This document shows, in pieces, positions 7,694 to 13,981 of a stretch of 14,985 nucleotides of DNA. The stretch spans positions 1 through 14,985 of the forward strand of contig CAJODU010000019.1 in the NCBI GenBank assembly GCA_905233325.1. Reading direction: 5' to 3'. The stretch's first letter is position 1. Every line of letters starts with the position of its first letter. A model generated the notes under the pieces. The model was not told the DNA's origin. It worked only from the letters and a program-made list of their open reading frames with translations, and searched no databases. Both the position numbers and the translations under genes were made by a program. This DNA is from an uncultured Selenomonadaceae bacterium. GTDB lineage: Bacteria; Bacillota; Negativicutes; Selenomonadales; Selenomonadaceae.

Positions 7694-8865
7694 GCAAATG
7701 GGAGGAGAGACTGTCCCCGCAAGTCAGATCGATTGCACCGAGCGGTATTCGTAAATTCTTTGATATTGCCGCCAAGATGGAAGATGTTATCAGCTTGGGT
7801 GTCGGTGAGCCGGATTTTGTCACACCGTGGTCAATTCGTGAAAGCTGCGTCTACGGTCTTGAGCAGGGGTACACTTCATATACTGCTAATCGCGGCACGC
7901 CGGAATTAAGGCAGGAAATTGCCAACCACTTCAAGCGTCGCCATGACTTGACGTACTCGGCTGATACTGATATACTTGTGACTGTCGGCGTGAGTGAGGC
8001 ACTTGATCTTGCATTGAGGGCTGTTGTCTCGCCCGGTGATGAAGTGCTTATTCCCGAACCTTGCTATGTATCATATCAAGCCTGCACTACTTTAGCCGGT
8101 GGTGTTCCAGTGAATGTGGCAGCGAAGATTGAAAATGAGTTCCGTATCACTCCTGAAGAGCTTGAGCCTTATGTTACTCCGCGGACAAAGGTGCTTTTGA
8201 TAGGCTATCCAAACAATCCGACAGGTGCAATTATGGAGCGTGAGGATCTTGAAAAACTCGCTAACTTTGCCCAGAAGTATGATCTGATTGTTATTTCCGA
8301 TGAAATTTACGGCGATCTCAGATACAGCGGCAGTGATCACGTTTGTTTTGCCCAACTTCCTCATATGCAGGATAGGACGATTGTCCTCAACGGTTTCAGT
8401 AAGGCCTATGCAATGACCGGCTGGCGTATCGGCTATGCTCTCGGCAATGCTGAAATCATCGCCGCTATGACAAAGATTCATCAATATACTATGCTCTGTG
8501 CTCCGATAACCGCTCAAATGGCTGCCGTTGAGGCACTTCGTCACGGTGAGAAGTATATGAAGAAGATGGTGGCTGAATACAATCGTCGCCGCAAGCTCAT
8601 TTATGATGGTTTCCAAAAGATGGGGCTTGATTCATTTGAGCCTAAAGGTGCTTTTTATATATTCCCTAACATAGAATCAACCGGCTACACTTCAAATGAA
8701 TTTGCTGAAGCCTTAATTAATGCTGAACATGTTGCACTTGTACCTGGTACTGCTTTTGGTCAAAGCGGTGAAGGACATGTACGCTGTTCCTATGCAACAA
8801 GCATTGAAAAAATCTCTGAGGCTCTGGCAAGAATTGAAAACTTCCTCAAGAATCATAAAAAATAG
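7690..8865 (+). CDS. PLP-dependent class I/II aminotransferase (AlaT/PatA-like)
   Basis: The 391-residue protein is a fold-type I aminotransferase. Signature residues are visible: the substrate/PLP region GVGEPDFVTP (37 to 46), YTANRGTPELR (64 to 74), the PLP-contacting asparagine in YPNNPTG (173 to 179), DEIYGDL (204 to 210) with Asp204 and Tyr207, the Schiff-base lysine K238 in GFSKAYAMTGWRIGY, and the C-terminal carboxylate-binding arginine in GEGHVRCSYA. Length is normal. Substrate cannot be read from sequence; overlap with an Lrp-type regulator, as in alaR-alaT, makes alanine (with 2-oxoglutarate) the leading guess, with aromatic or aspartate activity as alternatives. It starts at ATG 7690, with GGTGGTG upstream inside the regulator gene. 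It ends 13 bases before a tRNA gene with no terminator between. Confidence 0.94.
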   Translation: MSKWEERLSPQVRSIAPSGIRKFFDIAAKMEDVISLGVGEPDFVTPWSIRESCVYGLEQGYTSYTANRGTPELRQEIANHFKRRHDLTYSADTDILVTVGVSEALDLALRAVVSPGDEVLIPEPCYVSYQACTTLAGGVPVNVAAKIENEFRITPEELEPYVTPRTKVLLIGYPNNPTGAIMEREDLEKLANFAQKYDLIVISDEIYGDLRYSGSDHVCFAQLPHMQDRTIVLNGFSKAYAMTGWRIGYALGNAEIIAAMTKIHQYTMLCAPITAQMAAVEALRHGEKYMKKMVAEYNRRRKLIYDGFQKMGLDSFEPKGAFYIFPNIESTGYTSNEFAEALINAEHVALVPGTAFGQSGEGHVRCSYATSIEKISEALARIENFLKNHKK

Positions 8866-8878
8866 CTAACAAAAAAAT

Positions 8879-8953
8879 GCGCTCGTAGTCCAGTGGATAG
8901 GACGTTAGCCTCCGGAGCTGAAGGCGTGGGTTCGATTCCCGCCGAGCGCACCA
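8879..8953 (+). tRNA. tRNA-Arg (anticodon CCG)
   Basis: The cloverleaf folds cleanly. The acceptor stem GCGCTCG pairs with CGAGCGC, the D stem GTCC with GGAC, and the anticodon stem TTAGC with GCTGA around loop CTCCGGA, giving anticodon CCG (reads CGG, Arg). The T stem GTGGG pairs with CCCGC around TTCGATT. The discriminator is A and CCA is encoded (8951 to 8953). It lies 13 bases after the aminotransferase stop. A weak TTGAAA (8834 to 8839), 16-base spacer, TAAAAA (8856 to 8861) could be its own promoter; otherwise it is processed from the upstream transcript. Confidence 0.96.
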
Positions 8954-8977
8954 AATTTGTGAATAATGTATTTATAA

Positions 8978-9013
8978 TTGACATACTCTCCTCGGCTAAA
9001 ACCGACGGATTCT
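8978..9013 (+). mobile_element. Possible IS200/IS605-type right-end remnant (hairpin)
   Basis: The pattern is TTGACATAC (8978 to 8986), a hairpin and then GATTCT (9008 to 9013). The hairpin pairs CCTCGG (8990 to 8995) with CCGA-C-GG (9002 to 9008) across loop CTAAAA, with one bulged C. I recall this combination as typical of right ends of IS200/IS605-family elements carrying TnpB. No transposase or TnpB gene is present, so at most a solo end remains. It lies between the 3' ends of convergent tRNA-Arg and purD, where it might also act as a weak terminator, though no T-run follows on either strand. Confidence 0.4.
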
Positions 9014-9018
9014 GCTAT

Positions 9019-10290
9019 CTAATGCCTCAATGCACGATGTGCAATATCTTTTCTGAAGTGCATATTGTCAAAGTGAATAACCTCAACGCCCTTGTAAGCC
9101 TTGTCAAGGGCGGTTTTAATATCTCCTGCTCTTGCAACAACACCAAGGACACGTCCGCCGCTCGTCACCAGCTTGTCATCAGCCTTAGCAGTACCCGCGT
9201 GGAATATCAAAGTATCCAAAGCCTTAGCTTTATTGATTCCGTCAATCTCAAGCCCCTTCTTATAACTCAGAGGATAGCCGCCGGAGGCAAGCACAATGCA
9301 AACAGTGCTGTCATTGCTCCAGTTGATTTTGACTTTGTTCAGACCACCGTCAATACAAGCAAGCATAATCTCAACCAGGTCACTCTCAAGCAGAGGAAGT
9401 ACCACTTGCGTCTCAGGATCGCCAAAACGAGCGTTAAATTCCACCACCTTCGGTTCACCGTTTACAATCATCAAACCGGCATAGAGACAACCTTTGTAAG
9501 TGATACCTTCTTTAGACATTGCTGCAAGGATAGGTTTTAATATCTTCTCTTCCGCTTTCTGAATGATTTCAGGCGTCATAACGGGTGCAGGAGCATAGGC
9601 ACCCATACCGCCGGTGTTGAGACCTTCATCACCATCATTGACACGTTTATGATCTTGCGAAGGAATCATTGGTATAATAGTCGTGCCGTCCGTGAAGGCA
9701 AGAAGTGACGCCTCTTCACCGTCCATATATTCCTCAATGACAACACGCGAACCCGCTTCACCGAAAGACTTTTGCTCCATAACCTCAAAGACAGCATTTA
9801 CAGCCTCGTCAACAGTCTGTGCTACTATGACACCTTTACCTGCAGCGAGACCGTCCGCCTTGACGACAATCGGCGCACCTGCCGCCTTGATATATCTGCA
9901 AGCGCGATTGACATCATCAAAAACCTCATAAGTGGCAGTCGGTATGCCATATTTTTTCATCAAGTTTTTGGCAAATATTTTGGAGCCTTCAATCTGTGCG
10001 GCGGTTTTACTCGGACCGAAGGTCTTGATACCTGCTGCCGTCAATTCATCAGCAAGGCCATTGACAAGCGGAGCCTCAGGACCGATGACAACCAAATCAA
10101 TAGAATGATTTTTGGCAAAGTCAATAACTGCTGCATTATCGTTGATTGAAACGTCTTTGACACATTCGGCAATTTCCTCAATACCGGGATTTCCCGGCAT
10201 TGCATAGAGTTTATCACATTTCGGACTTTGAGCAATCTTCCAAGCAAGAGCATGCTCACGTCCGCCACTACCTATAACTAAAATATTCAC
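9019..10290 (-). CDS. purD: Phosphoribosylamine--glycine ligase PurD
   Basis: PurD joins glycine to phosphoribosylamine with ATP, the second step of de novo purine synthesis, in the cytoplasm. The 423-residue product has the N-terminal NILVIGSGGREHALAW, the ATP-grasp nucleotide segment KADGLAAGKGV (144 to 154), DGDEGLNTGGMGAYAP, EFNARFGDPETQ for metal and substrate contact, and the usual C-terminal FRKDIAHRAL. I chose GTG 10290 because GAGGTGA lies about 5 bases upstream; GTG 10299 in the same frame would place that site inside the gene. No other pur gene is adjacent, so it stands outside a purine operon here. It ends in TAG at 9021 to 9019, converging on tRNA-Arg. Confidence 0.97.
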   Translation of the reverse strand: MNILVIGSGGREHALAWKIAQSPKCDKLYAMPGNPGIEEIAECVKDVSINDNAAVIDFAKNHSIDLVVIGPEAPLVNGLADELTAAGIKTFGPSKTAAQIEGSKIFAKNLMKKYGIPTATYEVFDDVNRACRYIKAAGAPIVVKADGLAAGKGVIVAQTVDEAVNAVFEVMEQKSFGEAGSRVVIEEYMDGEEASLLAFTDGTTIIPMIPSQDHKRVNDGDEGLNTGGMGAYAPAPVMTPEIIQKAEEKILKPILAAMSKEGITYKGCLYAGLMIVNGEPKVVEFNARFGDPETQVVLPLLESDLVEIMLACIDGGLNKVKINWSNDSTVCIVLASGGYPLSYKKGLEIDGINKAKALDTLIFHAGTAKADDKLVTSGGRVLGVVARAGDIKTALDKAYKGVEVIHFDNMHFRKDIAHRALRH

Positions 10291-10317
10291 TTCGATCACC
10301 TCAATCTTTTGTTTTAC

Positions 10318-10346
10318 AGTTTAACAAATACCTTTACAAAATGCAA
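10318..10346 (-). promoter_or_regulatory. Predicted purD promoter
   Basis: On the minus strand TTGCAT (10346 to 10341), a 17-base spacer and TAAACT (10323 to 10318) are suitably placed, giving a start near 10311 and a leader of about 20 bases. There is no room for a purine riboswitch in such a leader. Confidence 0.5.
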
Positions 10347-10390
10347 GAAACTTTTTCACGGCTAATATTTTGACAATACAAATTGAAAAT

Positions 10391-10430
10391 TGATTATTGT
10401 TGATTATTGTTGATTATCGTCGATAATTCG
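10391..10430. repeat. Phased 10-bp tandem repeats ending in a palindrome
   Basis: TGATTATTGT occurs twice in tandem, then TGATTATCGT, then the diverged CGATAATTCG, four units in exact 10-base phase. The last two units create a perfect 15-bp palindrome, ATTATCG-T-CGATAAT (10413 to 10427). One unit per helical turn suggests either a bent segment or adjacent sites for a DNA-binding protein. It lies about 190 bases upstream of the nrdD promoter and 45 bases upstream of the purD -35. Confidence 0.75.
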
Positions 10431-10508
10431 CCATTCTTTTGATTGATCATTCCTCTCAAGTTCGTTCAGCCGCTCGGCATAACGAAGGCAGAAATTATTA
10501 TTCAGCTA

Positions 10509-10530
10509 AAAAATTGTCAACGCAATTTTT
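10509..10530 (+). repeat. AT-rich inverted repeat (hairpin)
   Basis: AAAAATTG (10509 to 10516) pairs perfectly with CAATTTTT (10523 to 10530) around a 6-base loop TCAACG. The right arm overlaps ACGCAAT (10520 to 10526), which can instead pair with ATTGCGT (10549 to 10555). Two mutually exclusive pairings are therefore possible if the region is transcribed. The stem has a single GC pair, so it would be a weak terminator. Confidence 0.5.
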
Positions 10531-10616
10531 GGGGTAATAACATCAAATATTGCGTTTTTACTTTGATTTTCTTCAATTTTTGAAGATTTACATATGGCAG
10601 CAAAATATTTTGCACT

Positions 10617-10625
10617 TGTTATAAT
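10617..10625 (+). promoter_or_regulatory. Predicted nrdD promoter, extended -10
   Basis: TGTTATAAT is a perfect extended -10 (TG-N-TATAAT). The -35 position 17 bases upstream (10597 to 10602, GCAGCA) is poor, as is common when the -10 is extended. Transcription would begin near 10632, about 47 bases before the nrdD ATG. Confidence 0.6.
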
Positions 10626-10678
10626 TTGCTCGCTTTGCTAAACTGATTGCAAGAAATTTATGAAATGGAGAAATTGAA

Positions 10679-13600
10679 ATGAAGCTTAAGACGGTAACAA
10701 AAAGATCGGGGACGATGGTGGTTTATGACAGAAATAAGATTTTTAATGCCATAGCAGGAGCCAACAGGGACGCCAGCACACCACAAGACCGTCTGCAGGC
10801 TTCGGATATTGATGCTGTAACCGGTGCGATCGAATTTGCCATCTCCGAACGAGATAGTATAGGTGTAGAAGAAATTCAGGACGTTGTGGAGAAAAGTCTT
10901 ATGGCACACGGTTTTTTTGATGTAGCTAAACAGTATATTGTCTATCGTGAAAAGCACGCTCGTCGTCGTGAGGCGCAAAAGCGTCTTATGGATACCTATC
11001 GCGACATTTTCTTTGCTGATTCAAAGAATGTGGATCTCAAGCGCGACAATGCCAATATCAATACTGACGCCTCAATGGGTATTATGCTCAAGCTCGGCGC
11101 GGAAGGTGCCAAGCACTTTGTTGATAACTATGTCCTGCCTGAAGAGTTTGCCCTTGCCGATCGCGAAAATTATATCCACATTCATGATAAGGACTTTTCA
11201 CTGATAACCTTCAACTGTTGCCAGATAGACTTACTAAAACTCTTCCACGGCGGTTTCAGTACGGGTCACGGCTTTTTGAGAGAGCCTAATTCCATTCGCT
11301 CCTATGCCTCACTCGCCTGTATTGCCATTCAGAGCAATCAAAATGATATGTTCGGCGGACAGTCAATCAACGCTTTTGATTATGCTATGGCGGAAGGTGT
11401 ACGAAAATCCTTCAAAAAATCCATCCTGTCTGAGATTAAGCATGCGGCGGTTTATTGTGATGTCAAGGAAGACAATGTTGACAAAATTGATTTTGAAATC
11501 TGCAGATACTCTGAAGGTGAAAATCCTGCTGCCATTGCTCATTTGTCTGAAGTTCTCGGCTTTAACGAAAAGTTGTCCAAAGCCATTTACAGTGAGGCTT
11601 GCCGCGACGTCGAAGAAGAGACCCACCAAGCTATGGAGGCTTTAATTCACAACTTTAATACTTTGCACTCAAGAGCGGGTGCACAGGTGCCTTTCAGTTC
11701 CATTAACTACGGTATGGACACCTCGCCTGAAGGCCGCCTTGCCATTCGTGAGGTACTCAATGCCACTGAGGCAGGTCTCGGTAATGGTGAGACGCCAATA
11801 TTCCCGATTAGTGTTTTCCAACTCAAAAGCGGTGTAAATTACGACTTCAATGACCCCAACTATGATCTCTTCCAACAGGCTTGCAGAGTCAGTGCCAAGA
11901 GGCTTTTCCCTAATTTCGTCAATATCGACGCACCCTACAACTTGCAATACTACAAGCCCGGTGACTATAACAGTTGCATTGCAACGATGGGCTGTGCTGA
12001 CGGCGAAGAAATCATCATTTATCGCTACAAAGGTGAATACTTCTGCGAGGGTTTAAAACGTCTTTGGGAACGTATGCAAGAAAATCATCAACAGCACAAT
12101 CTCAGTAAATATATTAAACCTGCTGATCTTCAAGTTTGGGACGCTAACCTTAAAAGTTTTGTAGATGTTTACACTGTTATAAAAAATCCTGATCAATCAA
12201 ATTGGATCAGAGTAAACTTTGACAATGGCAGAACAATTTTAGTGACGGCAGATCATCCGCTCTATACATCTAATCGCGGACGTATTCCTGTGTATGATTT
12301 AAAAGTTGGCGACGAAATCGAAAGTTATTATCATTTGCCGGATATTGAGCAAAAGAGCAATTCTGTCATCGATACAGATGAAGCCTATATTCTCGGACTT
12401 GTTATAACAGACGGTTGCTACGCCAGCGGTTTGTGCATAACTCTTGATGATGAGAGTGAACAAGATATTATGGAAGTCTTCATTAAACGAGTCAAGAAGG
12501 CCTGGAATAGGGATTGCACTGTCACACATTATTCTCGCGGAGACAAAGGGGATTATAATATGATTCTTGTGAAGGGTAGCCCAAAGACTGACAGCAAGGT
12601 TTTGACTGAAATTTTTGGCGGACTTCAAAAGAATTACCGCAGCATACCCAACACAATCTTCTCAGCTTCAAAAGAGACAAGGTTAGCCTTTCTGGCCGGA
12701 ATGATTGATGGCGATGGACACATTAGTCATAAATCAAAAGTTCAAATTGGTAGTACTAATAAAGAATTAGCCTGGCAACAGTTAGCCCTTGCTCAATCTT
12801 TGGGCTATCCTGCAAAGATGTATATAAATCGCTACAATTCCAAAAATCCCGAAAATATCCGTTATCGTGTTGAGTTTACTATGAGTGATGAGATTGCAAA
12901 ATATCTTGCAAGTGCAAAAAAATCTCAAGTACAATGGAATGGGAAAAAATCTCAAACAAAAACGCCTGAAATTATAAAAGTACGTTCTATTGAACAGCTT
13001 GGAGCATTGGGTAAGGAAAGTTTTGACCTCGAAACTGCAAGCGATAAGTTTACATTGTCATTTATCAATTCCGGTAATTGTCGCACGAGAGTTATGAGCA
13101 ATGTCAACGGTCCTGAAGAATCCGGCTCCAGAGGAAATTTTGCCTTTGTGACTATCAATCTTCCCAAGCTGGCACTTGAGGCTAAAGGTGATATTGACGG
13201 CTTTTTCGAGCTCTTTGATAAATATATCCAAATCAGCCACGACTATATCTTATTCAGACTCAAGACTATCGAAGCAAAGCACGTCTACAACTACCCGTTC
13301 CTAATGGGGCAGGGTGTCTGGATGGGCAGTGACAAATTAAAGCTGACTGACAGCATTAAAGACGTCCTCAAGCATGCATCGTTGTCAATAGGTTTCTGCG
13401 GTCTTGCTGAGTGTCTGGTTGCTCTGATTGGCAAACATCACGGTCAAAGTGAAGAGGCGCAGCAGCTTGGTCTGAAGATAGTCGGACACCTTCGTGAGAG
13501 AACAGACAAATTCACCGTAGAGGAGCATAAAAACTGGACTACCTTTGCCACGCCTGCGGAATCAACCGCCGGTCAATTCCAACGTTCCAACCGCAAGAAA

Positions 13601-13957
13601 TACGGCAAGATCAAGGGCGTCACAGACCGCAACTATATGACTAATTCCAACCATGTGCCGGTTTACTACAAGATGAGCGTTATGAAGAAGATTGAAATTG
13701 AGGCTCCATATCACGCCCTCTGCAATGCCGGTCACATCGCTTATATTGAGATTGACGGAGACCCTGCAAAGAATCCCACCGCATTTGAGGCAGTTATCAG
13801 AGCAATGCACGACGCAAATATGGGTTATTTCAGCATAAATCACCCTGTCGATCGCGATCCGATCTGCGGCTATACAGGAATCATTGAAAATGAGTGTCCT
13901 CACTGTCACCGCCGTGAAGTGACTGTCGGCAAATTCCATATAAATCGCCTTAACTAA
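10679..13957 (+). CDS. nrdD: Class III anaerobic ribonucleotide reductase NrdD with intein; C-terminal glycyl-radical motif not found
   Basis: NrdD reduces ribonucleotides to deoxyribonucleotides without oxygen, normally using a C-terminal glycyl radical formed by NrdG. The 1092-residue precursor has an ATP-cone (about 1 to 95), the first active-site region with C180 (LITFNCCQIDL), an intein at residues 439 to 800, then the catalytic MGC-RTRV loop with C801 and the conserved FVTINLPKLALEAKGD. Spliced exteins total 730 residues, near normal. The C-terminus is odd: the zinc region is DPICGYTGIIENECPHCH, with Asp1060 where the first cysteine is expected, leaving C1063, C1073 and C1076. The protein then stops at HINRLN without the GY glycyl-radical motif. 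The other frames do not restore it, so a simple frameshift is unlikely. Start ATG 10679 has GGAG 8 bases upstream. No nrdG is in view. Confidence 0.93.
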   Translation: MKLKTVTKRSGTMVVYDRNKIFNAIAGANRDASTPQDRLQASDIDAVTGAIEFAISERDSIGVEEIQDVVEKSLMAHGFFDVAKQYIVYREKHARRREAQKRLMDTYRDIFFADSKNVDLKRDNANINTDASMGIMLKLGAEGAKHFVDNYVLPEEFALADRENYIHIHDKDFSLITFNCCQIDLLKLFHGGFSTGHGFLREPNSIRSYASLACIAIQSNQNDMFGGQSINAFDYAMAEGVRKSFKKSILSEIKHAAVYCDVKEDNVDKIDFEICRYSEGENPAAIAHLSEVLGFNEKLSKAIYSEACRDVEEETHQAMEALIHNFNTLHSRAGAQVPFSSINYGMDTSPEGRLAIREVLNATEAGLGNGETPIFPISVFQLKSGVNYDFNDPNYDLFQQACRVSAKRLFPNFVNIDAPYNLQYYKPGDYNSCIATMGCADGEEIIIYRYKGEYFCEGLKRLWERMQENHQQHNLSKYIKPADLQVWDANLKSFVDVYTVIKNPDQSNWIRVNFDNGRTILVTADHPLYTSNRGRIPVYDLKVGDEIESYYHLPDIEQKSNSVIDTDEAYILGLVITDGCYASGLCITLDDESEQDIMEVFIKRVKKAWNRDCTVTHYSRGDKGDYNMILVKGSPKTDSKVLTEIFGGLQKNYRSIPNTIFSASKETRLAFLAGMIDGDGHISHKSKVQIGSTNKELAWQQLALAQSLGYPAKMYINRYNSKNPENIRYRVEFTMSDEIAKYLASAKKSQVQWNGKKSQTKTPEIIKVRSIEQLGALGKESFDLETASDKFTLSFINSGNCRTRVMSNVNGPEESGSRGNFAFVTINLPKLALEAKGDIDGFFELFDKYIQISHDYILFRLKTIEAKHVYNYPFLMGQGVWMGSDKLKLTDSIKDVLKHASLSIGFCGLAECLVALIGKHHGQSEEAQQLGLKIVGHLRERTDKFTVEEHKNWTTFATPAESTAGQFQRSNRKKYGKIKGVTDRNYMTNSNHVPVYYKMSVMKKIEIEAPYHALCNAGHIAYIEIDGDPAKNPTAFEAVIRAMHDANMGYFSINHPVDRDPICGYTGIIENECPHCHRREVTVGKFHINRLN
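11993..13078 (+). other. Intein with LAGLIDADG homing endonuclease inside NrdD
   Basis: The 362-residue in-frame insertion begins with Cys (residue 439 of the precursor, CADGEE) and ends Ser-Gly-Asn (798 to 800), followed by Cys801, so splicing rebuilds ATMG-CRTRV exactly. Splicing block B is visible as VTADHPLY with the TxxH pair Thr523 and His526. Two endonuclease motifs follow: ILGLVITDG (acidic Asp578) and LAGMIDGDG (672 to 680, Asp677 and Asp679). Both keep their acidic residues, so the homing enzyme is probably intact. Block F is FDLETASDKF. The usual penultimate histidine is Gly799, a known but less common variant. The +1 nucleophile Cys801 is also the expected thiyl-radical cysteine of NrdD. 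The insert looks more AT-rich than the exteins by eye, suggesting recent arrival. Confidence 0.93.
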
Positions 13958-13981
13958 AAATCAGTCAAGGGAGCATATGTA

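Larger units (their letters stand above)
10291..10678. other. Divergent purD/nrdD intergenic region, AT-rich and structured
   Basis: This is the only gene-free stretch over 300 bases. It holds the purD promoter at the left, a cluster of 10-bp repeats and a palindrome (10391 to 10430), an AT-rich hairpin (10509 to 10530), a CTTCAA/TTGAAG hairpin (10571 to 10585) and the nrdD promoter (10617 to 10625). I saw no cobalamin riboswitch and no clear NrdR box pair. No small cysteine-rich peptide (such as SCIFF) is encoded on either strand as far as I can read. An unpaired TTGACA (10370 to 10375) lacks a good -10. Confidence 0.7.

Noticed and set aside
8092..8616. 174-residue minus-strand open frame
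   Set aside because: Antisense to the well-supported aminotransferase, with no recognisable motif.
8893..9540. 215-residue plus-strand open frame beginning inside the tRNA
   Set aside because: It starts within tRNA-Arg and then runs antisense to purD; composition is typical of an antisense shadow.
10571..10585. CTTCAA/TTGAAG hairpin as a rho-independent terminator
   Set aside because: The stem is only six AT-rich pairs and no T-run follows; it also lies upstream of nrdD with no gene ending before it.
10291..10678. Cobalamin riboswitch or NrdR boxes upstream of nrdD
   Set aside because: No conserved B12-box or clear pair of NrdR palindromes could be read, and the predicted leader is only about 47 bases.
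10658..10978. 106-residue minus-strand open frame over the nrdD start
   Set aside because: Antisense to the NrdD ATP-cone; no ribosome site or family match.
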